Shown here: positions 49,462-58,924 of the stretch, in pieces
Numbering within the stretch: the first letter of the stretch is position 1
Layout: every line of letters starts with the position of its first letter
Source: Psychrobacillus sp. BL-248-WT-3
GTDB lineage: Bacteria; Bacillota; Bacilli; Bacillales_A; Planococcaceae
Assembly (NCBI RefSeq): GCF_012843435.1
Contig: NZ_JABAFC010000011.1
Span: forward strand, 32,278 to 96,277
DNA length: 64,000 nucleotides
Direction of reading: 5' to 3'
Translations under genes and position numbers: made by a program
Notes under the pieces: model-generated
The model's input: only the letters and a program-made list of their open reading frames with translations
The model's database searches: none
What the model was told of the DNA's origin: nothing

Positions 49462-49737
49462 ATGATATTCCTCCTTCACAACGTCTCTTCTCTATTTTAT
49501 GCGAACTTTCTCAGAAATACAAAAAGAAGCACTTTTGAAATAGAAATTTCCATCCACTTAATCATTTTGCTTCGCTATCAAACTAAAAAACTGGATAAAA
49601 ACAAGAGAATATTAAAAGCTAGTGACATATATGCTAGTTTATAAAAATAGTTGATTTTCTCTCTCCGTAGGATGATTGAGAGTCCGCCACACTGTAGCCA
49701 TTAAAGATGTGTTAAGAACAGATTAAAGTATTTAAAA

Positions 49738-50325
49738 TCATTTAGTTTTATATTGGTCTAGTATTTTACCGATGTGTTCCATAATAACTTCTGTAACTTC
49801 ATCTGCAGAAGCTCTTCTTTCTCTGTACGGCTCCATATCTATAACTTCTCCAAAAACTATTTTTAAACGTCTAAAAGGTTTATATGGCCCAATAATTGCA
49901 CATGGCACTACGTTTGCATTTCCTCTAAGGGCAAAAAAACCAGCACCACTAAAACCTTTTCCTAGCTTTCCATCCTTACTTCTTGTTCCTTCTGGAAAAA
50001 GACCTACAACCTCTCCTTCTTTTAAAAGCTTTAACGCTTTTCGAAGCGCATCACGGTCGCTCATTCCTCTTTTTACTGGGAATGCTCTTACGCCCGGTAG
50101 TAAACTTTTTAATACAGGTATTCTAAAAAGCTCTTCCTTTGCCATGAAGTTAACAGGTCGTGGTGCGTTAATCCCAACGACAGGAGGATCTAAATTTTCT
50201 ATATGGTTTGAGCATAGTAAAATCCCTCCCTCTTTTGGGAAATTTTCAGCCCCTATTACTTCAAATCTATATATTGGTTTTAACGCTGCAAAAACAATTG
50301 TTTTCGCAAAGGAATACAGTTCCAA
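49738..50325 (-). CDS. plsC: 1-acyl-sn-glycerol-3-phosphate acyltransferase
   Basis: 195 residues, acyltransferase fold with the H-x4-D box in SNHIENLDPP and the substrate motif FPEGTRSKDGKL. Makes phosphatidic acid. The TTG start directly follows the cmk stop (TAA-TTG), suggesting coupled translation. The enzyme identity within the PlsC family is inferred. Confidence 0.9.
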   Translation of the reverse strand: MELYSFAKTIVFAALKPIYRFEVIGAENFPKEGGILLCSNHIENLDPPVVGINAPRPVNFMAKEELFRIPVLKSLLPGVRAFPVKRGMSDRDALRKALKLLKEGEVVGLFPEGTRSKDGKLGKGFSGAGFFALRGNANVVPCAIIGPYKPFRRLKIVFGEVIDMEPYRERRASADEVTEVIMEHIGKILDQYKTK

Positions 50326-51000
50326 TTAAACCATCCTTTCTTTTGCCAACTGCATAATCTTATTAGAAACTTCATGAATCGTAAGAGATGTGGTATCAAT
50401 GAAAATAGCGTCTTTTGCTTTGATGAGAGGAGATGCTTCTCTCTCGCTATCCAATTTATCTCTTAATGCTATATCATGAATTAATTCTTCTAAGCTTGTA
50501 TGAATTCCTCTTTTTTCGTTTTCTAGAAATCTTCTGTTTGCTCTTTCTTCAACACTTGCAGACATAAATATTTTAAGTTCAGCATTTGTAAGGACGTGTG
50601 TTCCAATATCTCGTCCATCCATTACCACTCCGCCAGATTTACCCATCTCAATCTGTCTTTTCACCATTTCTTCTCTTAAATCAGCATGTGCTGCTACAAC
50701 TGATACGTTCGAAGTGACTTCTTTTGAACGTATTTGGTCCGTTACTTCCACGTTATCTAAAAACACAAGTTGTCCTTTAGAAGATGGCTTAAGCTCAATA
50801 GAGGTATCTTTTAGAAGCTCAGTTAGTTTGCTTCCATCTTGCAAATTTATGTTAAGTTGAAGTGCTTTATACGTAATTGCTCGGTACATTGCTCCTGTAT
50901 CCACATATGTATAACCTAATAATTCAGCCGTCTGCTTCGCTATCGTACTTTTACCCGCCGCTGCTGGACCGTCAATCGCTATTTGAATTTGTTTCATCAT
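50326..51000 (-). CDS. cmk: Cytidylate kinase
   Basis: Phosphorylates CMP and dCMP. P-loop GPAAAGKST near the N-terminus, then YVDTGAMYRA and MDGRDIGTHV. 224 residues. GGAGG lies before two consecutive ATG codons (51000 and 50997). Confidence 0.97.
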   Translation of the reverse strand: MMKQIQIAIDGPAAAGKSTIAKQTAELLGYTYVDTGAMYRAITYKALQLNINLQDGSKLTELLKDTSIELKPSSKGQLVFLDNVEVTDQIRSKEVTSNVSVVAAHADLREEMVKRQIEMGKSGGVVMDGRDIGTHVLTNAELKIFMSASVEERANRRFLENEKRGIHTSLEELIHDIALRDKLDSEREASPLIKAKDAIFIDTTSLTIHEVSNKIMQLAKERMV

Positions 51001-51052
51001 TTTATCCTCCACTCTATTTGCCTATATTTTATCACAGAATAATACGAAAAAA

Positions 51053-51076
51053 AAAAGCCTGTAAATACAGACTTTT
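51053..51076 (-). terminator. Terminator of ypfA
   Basis: AAAAGTCTGTA pairs with TACAGGCTTTT and runs into a ten-T tract on the minus strand; it overlaps the ypfA stop codon. Confidence 0.83.
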
Positions 51077-51722
51077 AACTTAGTCCTTTTTTTCGCATAA
51101 GCAACTGTCTTTCAAAGCAAAAACGAACGATTTGTTGCCTGTCCAAATCATCTGTATTCGTAAATTGTAAAGACGCAATTTTTAACGATTCTCTCTCCCA
51201 GATGCGTATGACTAAAGCAGTAGTAAATACATATCTCATTTCTCCATTATTAAAAGATAATGGAATAATTAAAGATACCTCATCTCCACCACTAAATTTC
51301 ACTTCCTCATTTAGAATGATGGCTACCCCACCCGCACTTATGTCATCAGTTACCGATTGATATTTTTCATCTCCAAATTGAATAGCAATATCAATTGGTG
51401 ATACAACTCTTACAAAATTACGACGCTGTATTTTCATAAAGTCTTCCGTGTCAGGATAAGACAGTCTTATCATTGGAATTTGTCCTAACTTTCTTCCTAA
51501 CACTTCTGTTGGAAAAGCAAAGACAGATTTCGTTTCTTCTATAAACGTGGCACGTAACTGAGTACCTTCCATCATGACAACGGTTTTGTTGGTAATAGTA
51601 TCTATAGGATAATCTACATATATAAAATGATCATCCATATCTACTACTTTACAACGATATTTCTCAGCCTTCTCTGTGAAAGTTGGCTCAAGTATTAAAT
51701 TTGTTCCTAGTTTAATTTGCAT
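51075..51722 (-). CDS. ypfA: PilZ-domain c-di-GMP receptor (YpfA)
   Basis: 215 residues with an N-terminal YcgR-like half and a C-terminal PilZ domain. The c-di-GMP motifs are QRRNFVRV and DISAGGVAI. In B. subtilis this protein (MotI/DgrA) inhibits flagellar rotation. ATG at 51722 after AGAGGG. Together with cheR it points to regulated motility. Confidence 0.92.
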   Translation of the reverse strand: MQIKLGTNLILEPTFTEKAEKYRCKVVDMDDHFIYVDYPIDTITNKTVVMMEGTQLRATFIEETKSVFAFPTEVLGRKLGQIPMIRLSYPDTEDFMKIQRRNFVRVVSPIDIAIQFGDEKYQSVTDDISAGGVAIILNEEVKFSGGDEVSLIIPLSFNNGEMRYVFTTALVIRIWERESLKIASLQFTNTDDLDRQQIVRFCFERQLLMRKKGLS

Positions 51723-51793
51723 AATTTTTACCCTCTTAAATGTCATATTAATTTTATTATGACATTTAAAGAGGGAGAATTCTATATATTATT

Positions 51794-53077
51794 TTAAGGT
51801 AATTTTTCTGAATGCAGAATCTCATGTGATTCTGTATCAATATACACTCTATATGTTCCAATGTCTTCGCTTCGAGTTAGTAACTCATATGCTAGACGCT
51901 GCTGTAATTGATCATTCTCAACGTAAGCCATTTTTGCTTCTTCTATTTTTAAATTATCAGCGAATATGGTTTTATAATCTAAAGGAATTACTTTTTGTTT
52001 AGCTATTTTTTCCTCTTGAATGTACTCCATTGCATTTAAGCCTAGTAATTCTCCATTGTCTTTTGCAATTTTTAATTGTAATCCATCTGCATAAACGATT
52101 GCATCATTTTCTGCGTCCTTCCGAGCAAACGCTAAATGCCACCCAATGTGGTTTTCACGGAATTCTATAAGCTCCGTATCTGTATACCCTAACTTTTTCA
52201 TATAATCCAAAGCATTTTTCTTCATGCTTTCCGTATCAATAGTATTTTTATCAAAAGGTCTTTCCATTAGAAAGGATAATAAATGGCCTCCCTTTTTTGT
52301 AAAATCAGCGTAACCAATACGAATGTCTTTATGAAATTCAATATGGTAGAAGGGATATGGAGCATCCTTTCCACTTTCTGTAACATAAATTTTGGCATCC
52401 GCAAGTTCTGGAAAAATCTTTGCAAACTTTGCTTTTACATCCTCTACGCTTACTGGTTTATCCGAAATATGTTGTAAGTCTTTTTTCTTCTGTTGATCGG
52501 TTTCACTTGCTGTCATTGGAAAATCGCTTTCCGTATACGCTTTTACAGATGCTCCAAGGGATTTCCAATTCTTTTCGTTTTCTTTATTAACTTTATTTTG
52601 TACAAAGGAACTAACAATGTAATCTTTGTTTCCATCGTTTCTATTTGTGAATGCCCATTGGTCGGCTAAGCTCCTTAAATTTTCACGTGCACTTACCATA
52701 TTTCCTTGCCACTCTTCGATTGGTACTTTTCCTGTTCTAACTTGAGTAGCTCCATTACCTATTCTCGTTAAATAGTTCAACCAGCTTGAGGAAGTTTCCT
52801 GATCTATAGGTAGCCCTGAAATAGATGCTCGAATATCTGAAGACAGTCTCCATACATCCTCCAGCGGACGATCTAATGACTCTTTATCTTTAAATATCAA
52901 TGTTTCATCAATGGAATCACTTAATTCAGTCAGTTTTTCGGAGGCAGAATTTAATTCATTAGAATATTGACTTGCTAAAGCATTTTTAAGGTTGGTATTT
53001 TGTTCTTGTACTGAAAAATGATAAACAACAAATACGGCAAGAGCAGCTATAGCGATTACCCATCCAAATTTTTTCAT
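51794..53077 (-). CDS. ypeB: Germination protein YpeB
   Basis: 427 residues, N-terminal membrane anchor (about 4-20) and C-terminal PepSY-type repeats. Needed for localisation and stability of SleB in spores. AAGGAG before the ATG; 9 nt downstream of sleB, a conserved two-gene operon. Confidence 0.95.
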   Translation of the reverse strand: MKKFGWVIAIAALAVFVVYHFSVQEQNTNLKNALASQYSNELNSASEKLTELSDSIDETLIFKDKESLDRPLEDVWRLSSDIRASISGLPIDQETSSSWLNYLTRIGNGATQVRTGKVPIEEWQGNMVSARENLRSLADQWAFTNRNDGNKDYIVSSFVQNKVNKENEKNWKSLGASVKAYTESDFPMTASETDQQKKKDLQHISDKPVSVEDVKAKFAKIFPELADAKIYVTESGKDAPYPFYHIEFHKDIRIGYADFTKKGGHLLSFLMERPFDKNTIDTESMKKNALDYMKKLGYTDTELIEFRENHIGWHLAFARKDAENDAIVYADGLQLKIAKDNGELLGLNAMEYIQEEKIAKQKVIPLDYKTIFADNLKIEEAKMAYVENDQLQQRLAYELLTRSEDIGTYRVYIDTESHEILHSEKLP

Positions 53078-53086
53078 ATAGTCTCC

Positions 53087-53875
53087 TTATGAGCAAAAAA
53101 TATGCTGTCCAATTTTTTTGATATGTGGTCTTGACCAGATCCACTTACTAGTAGCAGTTTCAGGATTGAAATAGTAAATTGCGTTTTCTGAAGGATCCCA
53201 TCCATTTAATGCGTCTAGTACTGCTTCTTTAGCTCGCTCGTTCGGCTCTAGCCAAATTTGTCCATCAGCTACTGCAGTGAATGCTAAAGGTTGGAAGATT
53301 ACTTCACTAATAGTATTTGGAAAGTCCGGGTGTTCTACTCGATTAAGGATTACCGCTGCAACGGCTACTTGCCCTTCATACGGCTCCCCTCGTGATTCTC
53401 CATAAACTGCGTTAGCAATCAGCTTTAAATCTTTTTCACTATACTTCGGTGGTAGCTGCATATTTGTACTTTCAGGTTTTTTATTATTCGCTTGTTGGTT
53501 CTGGTTTGTATTTCCATGTACTGAGAAACGATTACCCTTATTGATTTGATCATGTACATATTCTTTGTCAAACTTTGTAGCCTTCACTAGCTTGTCCTTA
53601 GTTCCTTGTCCTAAAAGACCATCCACTGGCAAACCAAATGCTTCTTGGAAGTTTCGAAGAGCCCAATACGTGCCATAACCAAATTTACCGTCAATTTCCC
53701 CGGTGTAATAGCCTATGTATTGTAATCTGGCTTGTAATTCAATTACATCGTCTCCAAATGCTCCACGCTGAACAGTTTGCTCGGAGAACGCTTGAGTAGT
53801 TTGCTCTTGAGTTAAGAACATATAGCTAGCTGTAAAAAAGATTACGCCAATAAGAACATATTTTAGCTGTTTCAT
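53087..53875 (-). CDS. sleB: Spore cortex-lytic enzyme SleB
   Basis: 262 residues: N-terminal signal segment (about 5-28), peptidoglycan-binding domain (about 38-95), linker rich in Asn/Gln, and a hydrolase_2 transglycosylase domain with YGESRGE containing the catalytic Glu. Degrades cortex during germination. Upstream sequence resembles a sigma-G promoter. Confidence 0.96.
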   Translation of the reverse strand: MKQLKYVLIGVIFFTASYMFLTQEQTTQAFSEQTVQRGAFGDDVIELQARLQYIGYYTGEIDGKFGYGTYWALRNFQEAFGLPVDGLLGQGTKDKLVKATKFDKEYVHDQINKGNRFSVHGNTNQNQQANNKKPESTNMQLPPKYSEKDLKLIANAVYGESRGEPYEGQVAVAAVILNRVEHPDFPNTISEVIFQPLAFTAVADGQIWLEPNERAKEAVLDALNGWDPSENAIYYFNPETATSKWIWSRPHIKKIGQHIFCS

Positions 53876-53896
53876 AAGTCATCTCTCCTTTTTAAC

Positions 53897-53926
53897 TAGC
53901 TTGGTTAAACAGGAGTGATTTATACA
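53897..53926 (-). promoter_or_regulatory. Candidate sigma-G promoter of sleB-ypeB
   Basis: Minus strand TGTATA, 17-nt spacer, CAAGCTA, close to the TGMATA/CATACTA pattern of forespore sigma-G. B. subtilis sleB is sigma-G dependent, which supports the call. Confidence 0.52.
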
Positions 53927-53959
53927 TGATAACTTTCATGAAAACAGAAATTAAAAAGT

Positions 53960-54236
53960 GAAAGCTTTGTTAAAGTTATTGGTTGATTTTTACTGACAAT
54001 TTAATAGTGAATGTAAACATAAAAAAAGGAACATTTTGTTTATGCGAGTAAATTGTTTCGATTTATAGATGCTAAAGCTGTTCCCATTTATTGATTGGAG
54101 CACCAGACGACTTCAGCGGGGTGAGGGCTTATCGCTCACCTCGCGAAAAAGAGTCCAGCTGGGGCTGTAATCAATTCTACTCTCTGATTTAAAGATTTCT
54201 TTGCATTATAAATCAACCCTTCCTTTTGAAATTGCC
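53960..54236 (+). mobile_element. MITE-like element, copy C (internally deleted)
   Basis: 277-bp copy in the same orientation as copy A. Left end GAAAGCTTTGTTAAAG, right end AAATCAACC...ATTGCC, flanked by identical AAAGT pentamers (53955-53959 and 54237-54241). The central hairpin is shortened to GGGGTGAG / CTCACCTC, and several internal blocks seen in A and B are missing. Explains the gap between sleB and prsW. Confidence 0.78.
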
Positions 54237-54259
54237 AAAGTAAAATTCCATATAAAAAA

Positions 54260-54283
54260 GTCATGACCTATTTAGTCATGACT
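54260..54283 (-). terminator. Terminator of prsW
   Basis: AGTCATGAC pairs with GTCATGACT, followed by TTTTTTATA on the minus strand, about 15 nt past the stop. Confidence 0.87.
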
Positions 54284-54298
54284 CTTACCTTTTTAAAG

Positions 54299-54994
54299 TT
54301 AGTTAGGATCTTCCCTAATAAAATATTCGTGTTTTTCAAATCTCGTTCTACGAGATAAAATATGAGTTTGCTTTACTTTCGACAAGCCAAAAACCCATAA
54401 GAATAACATAAACGGAACCATCAGCAATATCTCTAACCCCGTGAAAGTCAGTATGCTATTATAGATAATGTGAAGAAAGAGCGGCGCAATTAAAGCAAAG
54501 AAAAGTTCAAGCCTTATTTTTTTTATAGAGGTAAACTTAGCTCTACCTATATAATATCCCATAACTACACCAAATAATGCATGGCTCGAAACAGGTAACA
54601 AAGCTCTTAAAAAAGCCTCTCCCATTCCATAGTTCAAAAGATATAAGATATTTTCTACGGTTGCAAATCCTAAAGAAACACTCGCACCATAGAGAATTCC
54701 ATCATACGGGTCATCAAACTCAACATGCTTATATAAGGCCACTATTATTATTAGCCATTTAAAAAATTCCTCTAATGTACTTGTCACGAGGACATTCCGA
54801 AAAAAAAGAGAAGTAAACAAATGCTCCTCGTTTAATACGTGCTGGATAAACATAATTGGGAATGTTAATATAGCACCATAAATAAATGTATGTAACAAAA
54901 GCCTTGAAGGTTCTTCGGCAATTTCTCTACGAAGATAGAAATAACTTAAAAGCGCAAGAGCCGGTGCAATCGCACAGGAAAGTAGTACGAACAT
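54299..54994 (-). CDS. prsW: Intramembrane-type protease PrsW
   Basis: 231 residues with seven or eight spans. The PrsW motif EEFFKW, the segment ATVENILYL, and the conserved HALFG are present. In B. subtilis PrsW makes the first cut in the anti-sigma factor RsiW. GGAAGGAG before the ATG. Divergent from ansA. Confidence 0.93.
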   Translation of the reverse strand: MFVLLSCAIAPALALLSYFYLRREIAEEPSRLLLHTFIYGAILTFPIMFIQHVLNEEHLFTSLFFRNVLVTSTLEEFFKWLIIIVALYKHVEFDDPYDGILYGASVSLGFATVENILYLLNYGMGEAFLRALLPVSSHALFGVVMGYYIGRAKFTSIKKIRLELFFALIAPLFLHIIYNSILTFTGLEILLMVPFMLFLWVFGLSKVKQTHILSRRTRFEKHEYFIREDPN

Positions 54995-55073
54995 GATCTT
55001 ACTCCTTCCATTTTACTATTTATATTATACATTAATTTCTTCTCATTTTGTTAAATTTCTGGAGGTTATATCA

Positions 55074-56045
55074 ATGAAAAATATCTTACTTATCCATACC
55101 GGCGGAACTATTTCAATGCAGGTAAATGCAGAAACAGGTGCAGTAGTACCTTCAGATAGCAATCCATTACTGGTAGAAGCAGATAAATTAAATAGCCTAG
55201 CACATATTATTGAGCTAGAAATATTCAATCTTCCTTCCCCACATATAACTCCCTTTGAGATGTTCCGTATAAAAGAATTAATTGATCAATATATCGATAA
55301 AGGTGAAATTGATGGAGTGGTGATCACTCACGGTACAGATACTTTAGAGGAAACTGCATATTTTTTAGATTTATCGATTGGACCAGCCATTCCTATCGTG
55401 CTTACTGGGGCTATGAGGTCTGCTAATGAAATAGGATCAGATGGCTTATATAATTTAGTGTCAGCTATCCAAGTCGCTTCATCTGATGATGCAGTTGGAA
55501 AAGGAGTTTTAGTTGTATTAAATGATGAAATACATACAGCGGTAAATGTTACGAAAACACATGCCAGCAACGTCAGCACATTTCAAAGTCCGCAATATGG
55601 TCCTATCGGATTTATCTCTAAGTCTATTGTATATTTTCATCACACCCCTAATCATCAGCCTGTTTTTCCAATTCAGCAGATTAACAAGAAGGTTGCTTTA
55701 TTTAAAGTCTATGCAGGGATGGAAGCGGATCTCTTAGAAGCCGCCGTAAATATTGGATATGACGGGATAGTTTTAGAGGGGCTGGGCCAAGGCAATGTAC
55801 CACCTAGCCTAGTACCAGCAATTCAAGATTTATTGGCTAAGGACATCCCTATCGTTCTTGTATCGAGGTGCTTTAACGGAATTGCCCAAGACGTTTACGG
55901 TTATATGGGTGGCGGGAAAGGTTTAAAGGATTTAGGAGTCATTTTTGCTCAAGGATTAAACGGCCAAAAAGCTAGACTAGCTTTACTAATTGCCTTAAAT
56001 CATCCAGATCCAAAACAAACCCTCCTTAGTATATTTACTAGGTAA
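55074..56045 (+). CDS. ansA: L-asparaginase, type I
   Basis: 323 residues from the ATG at 55074 with GGAGG upstream. Two catalytic threonine motifs: HTGGTIS at the N-terminus and THGTDTLEETA near 90. Hydrolyses asparagine to aspartate and ammonia in the cytoplasm (no signal peptide). Divergent from prsW. Confidence 0.93.
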   Translation: MKNILLIHTGGTISMQVNAETGAVVPSDSNPLLVEADKLNSLAHIIELEIFNLPSPHITPFEMFRIKELIDQYIDKGEIDGVVITHGTDTLEETAYFLDLSIGPAIPIVLTGAMRSANEIGSDGLYNLVSAIQVASSDDAVGKGVLVVLNDEIHTAVNVTKTHASNVSTFQSPQYGPIGFISKSIVYFHHTPNHQPVFPIQQINKKVALFKVYAGMEADLLEAAVNIGYDGIVLEGLGQGNVPPSLVPAIQDLLAKDIPIVLVSRCFNGIAQDVYGYMGGGKGLKDLGVIFAQGLNGQKARLALLIALNHPDPKQTLLSIFTR

Positions 56046-56142
56046 GATAAAAAGTCTTTAATGATTCAATATATACCAGCTTAATAAACGCTCTGAGCTA
56101 TGTAACTCCGTGTACAGACCTAACAAAAGCTCTCAAAAAAAC

Positions 56143-56176
56143 AAATACCTCGAGAGATTTTTCTCTTGAGGTATTT
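56143..56176 (-). terminator. Terminator downstream of ypdA
   Basis: AAATACCTC-AGAGA pairs with TCTCT-GAGGTATTT with a seven-T run on the minus strand. It could also meet ansA transcripts from the other side. Confidence 0.8.
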
Positions 56177-56247
56177 AAGAAATAGTCCTTTCCATTCGCA
56201 GCTATAGCATAAAAATGAATTCACTTTCATTTGAAAAGAAGAAAAGT

Positions 56248-57222
56248 CTAAATACTTTCTTCTTTTCTTTTAATTTCTTTAGCTATCAGCTCGCCATGGA
56301 AGCGACCGTTTTCTATAAAAATTTCGTTTGCATTATTTCCTGCTGCTATTACTCCTGCAATAAAAATACCCTCCACATTTGTTTCCATGGTTTCTGGATT
56401 ATGAGATGGTCTTCCACTTTCGTTATCAATGGCTACTCCCATTTTTTCTAAAAAAGAATGGTCAGGATGATAGCCCGTCATAGCAAAAACAAAATCATTT
56501 TCAATGTCGAACTCGCCCTCTAATCCTTTTAATGTCACTTTGTTTTCTTCAATCGATAAGACCTCCGTGTTAAAGTGCATTTGGATTTCGTTATTTCTTA
56601 CACATCCCTCGAACTCCGGTAAAACCCATGGCTTAATGCTTGAGGAGTATTGTCCTTGACGATATACCACTGTAACATTTGCTCCTGCTTTATTTAGCTC
56701 AAGCGCAGCATCGATTGCTGAGTTTTTACCTCCAATTACTAAAACATTTTGGGAAAAGTATGGATGTCCTTCTTTAAAATAGTGAAATACCTTCGGAAGA
56801 TCCTCTCCTGGTATTCCCATGTAATTAGGATGGTCGTAATAACCTGTAGCTACTATGACGCTATTAGCTTTGTAAGAGCCCTTAGAGGTAGTCACGTGAA
56901 AATGATCGGTAGACTTTTCAACACGTTCCACTTGCTCATATTTGTTAACCTGAATATCTTTACGTTTCACTACCTCACGATAATAAACCAAAGCCTGATT
57001 TCTTTTTGGTTTTCTTTCTTCTACGATAAAAGGTACATCTCCAATGGAGAGCTTTTCACTCGTACTAAAAAAAGTTTGATGAGTAGGATAGTTGAAGATA
57101 GCATTCACCACATTTCCTTTCTCAATAACGAGCGTTTCTAATCCCATTTCTTGAGTAGAAATTGCTGCTGATAGTCCACAAGGACCCCCTCCAATTACCA
57201 ATACATCTAAAACTTGTTCCAC
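56248..57222 (-). CDS. ypdA: Bacillithiol disulfide reductase YpdA
   Basis: 324-residue thioredoxin reductase-like flavoprotein. FAD motif GGGPCGLSAA, in which Cys15 matches the active-site cysteine described for S. aureus YpdA; NADPH motif GGKNSAIDAAL; late FIAGVIAAG. Reduces oxidised bacillithiol. GTG start with AAAGGAAG upstream. Complements bshA at 20 kb. Confidence 0.93.
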   Translation of the reverse strand: MEQVLDVLVIGGGPCGLSAAISTQEMGLETLVIEKGNVVNAIFNYPTHQTFFSTSEKLSIGDVPFIVEERKPKRNQALVYYREVVKRKDIQVNKYEQVERVEKSTDHFHVTTSKGSYKANSVIVATGYYDHPNYMGIPGEDLPKVFHYFKEGHPYFSQNVLVIGGKNSAIDAALELNKAGANVTVVYRQGQYSSSIKPWVLPEFEGCVRNNEIQMHFNTEVLSIEENKVTLKGLEGEFDIENDFVFAMTGYHPDHSFLEKMGVAIDNESGRPSHNPETMETNVEGIFIAGVIAAGNNANEIFIENGRFHGELIAKEIKRKEESI

Positions 57223-57250
57223 GTATAAAACTTCCTTTCTTACTATATGT

Positions 57251-58018
57251 CTATCTCTCCATGTTATGAAGGGTTATGATATGACACTCAGATTTAGCTC
57301 CTAAGCGCAGTGGCACCCCGGTAGTACCAAATCCATTACTTATTAATTCTGCACGATTTTCTTTTAATCGGTAGGAACCTTTCTCATATATACCAATAGG
57401 TCCTATACGAATTTGTCCGCCGTGTAAATGCCCAGCTAGCATTAGCCGAGGCTTACTTACCTTGAGAGCGGAATGGAAAAATGCCGGTGCATGACTAACA
57501 AATATGAGAATATCCTTTTCTTCCACCAGATTAAATGCATCTGCAATAATTACTTTCCCTACAAACCCATCATTTATCCCTACTAAGCGAATAGGCATCT
57601 TTCCTTCGGAGATCGTGACAGAAGTGTTATTTAACATTTGAATGTCTAGCTCTTGAAATATAGACGATAAGTTAGCTTCGCCTACTTCACGATCATTATT
57701 TCCAAAAACATAAAAAACAGGACCAAGCTTTTTTAATTGTTTTAAATTGAGTTTTGTCCTCATCAAAGGTACACCCTTTTCTGTCAGGTCCCCTCCTATG
57801 ATTACTAAATCTACCTTTCCAATGATGCAATGGATTAATGTATCATCTATTTTCCTGCGATGTATATCAGAAATAAAAAATATATTCAGTTGTGTCCCTT
57901 TTGGCATTTCTTTCACAAGGAGCTGATGTTCTTTTACATTCGTTTGAAATGCTAGAAAAAGCATGTAAAGGAAGAGAATGATACCTGCAATAACAATGGT
58001 GATTCCTATCGATAACAC
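57251..58018 (-). CDS. ypbG: Membrane-anchored metallophosphoesterase YpbG
   Basis: 255 residues with one N-terminal span (about 5-25). Dimetal motifs SDIHRRKID, GGDLTEKG, GNNDREV and AGHLHGGQ. Substrate unknown. GTG start preceded by GGGGGA. Confidence 0.88.
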   Translation of the reverse strand: MLSIGITIVIAGIILFLYMLFLAFQTNVKEHQLLVKEMPKGTQLNIFFISDIHRRKIDDTLIHCIIGKVDLVIIGGDLTEKGVPLMRTKLNLKQLKKLGPVFYVFGNNDREVGEANLSSIFQELDIQMLNNTSVTISEGKMPIRLVGINDGFVGKVIIADAFNLVEEKDILIFVSHAPAFFHSALKVSKPRLMLAGHLHGGQIRIGPIGIYEKGSYRLKENRAELISNGFGTTGVPLRLGAKSECHIITLHNMER

Positions 58019-58179
58019 TTATTATATTCCCCCTAAACCCAATAAGAAAAGCAAAAGCTTCTATACCTTACCCGTAAATCATATCAAAAGTTTAGAATAG
58101 CCCTTAAGCTACTATATTCCTATTTGACCACGAGGTTCAAGGCAAAGCCAAACTATTCACTTTACCCTCTTCCAAGCAA

Positions 58180-58205
58180 AAAGACAGGGAATGGCCCCTG
58201 CCTTT
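58180..58205 (-). terminator. Terminator of the CBS-domain gene
   Basis: AAAG-CAGGG pairs with CCCTG-CTTT, followed by TTTTTGC on the minus strand. Confidence 0.78.
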
Positions 58206-58218
58206 GAACCGATCTATA

Positions 58219-58851
58219 TTACTCATCCTTGTCTATATGTAACACCCGGAAGCCTGATTTTTCTAGGTCATGGATAATACGATCTAATTTCTGTTCGTTA
58301 TCAATCTTAAGAACGATTCGACGCACAAGCTTGTCAGTTTCATCAAAAGTAACTAAGGATATTACTGAAGTGTGATACTTGTGAAGAATATCAGACACTT
58401 TCAAAATTCTTCCTTCTGATTCCACCGAAGTAAAGGCAATTCGTGTTCCCTTCGTATTCATTCCAAAGGCACTCTTAAATTGATGTATCGTATCGTATCG
58501 AGTGACAAGACCTAAAAATTTCTCATCCTCTACTACTGCAAGAATTGGAAAATCATATAATTTCATAAACGCTTGCTCGAATACATCACTTGTTTTGACA
58601 AAGGTATCTTCCCTAGTCACTACATCTGACACTTTTGTCTGTTTTAAAAACGTTTCTTTATCTGTATCACTGTAAAAATACGCCTTATATAACAGATACT
58701 TATTGAACATCCCCAAGTATTTTCCAGACTCAATAATTGGTAGGGCATCAATATCCTTAGCTTCCAGTTCATTTAAAGCATCCAATACGGAAGATTCTCC
58801 ACTAATCGTTAAGCATTTTTCCTTCGGGATCATAACACTTTTTACAAACAT
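58219..58851 (-). CDS. CBS-pair protein with C-terminal ACT-like domain
   Basis: 210 residues: two CBS motifs (about 1-60 and 75-130) and an ACT-like region (about 140-205). Likely senses an adenylate-type ligand. The layout recalls the listerial c-di-AMP-binding CbpA, but that is a guess. It sits between ypbG and ypbE, where B. subtilis has ypbF. Confidence 0.75.
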   Translation of the reverse strand: MFVKSVMIPKEKCLTISGESSVLDALNELEAKDIDALPIIESGKYLGMFNKYLLYKAYFYSDTDKETFLKQTKVSDVVTREDTFVKTSDVFEQAFMKLYDFPILAVVEDEKFLGLVTRYDTIHQFKSAFGMNTKGTRIAFTSVESEGRILKVSDILHKYHTSVISLVTFDETDKLVRRIVLKIDNEQKLDRIIHDLEKSGFRVLHIDKDE

Positions 58852-58924
58852 GCAAACACCTCTTTCTCTATAGGTCTATACTTATATATTCTATAAAAAG
58901 GTTATTTATCCTGCTATCTGTACA

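Noticed and set aside
49480..49737. Gene or structured RNA in the ypfD-plsC gap
   Set aside because: Short frames lack ribosome binding sites and no convincing stem or leader motif is visible; probably only the ypfD promoter.
56233..56267. GAAAAGAAG/CTTCTTTTC hairpin at the ypdA 3' end
   Set aside because: It overlaps the ypdA coding end and stop; the better terminator lies at 56143-56176, so this may be a by-product of Lys/Glu codons.
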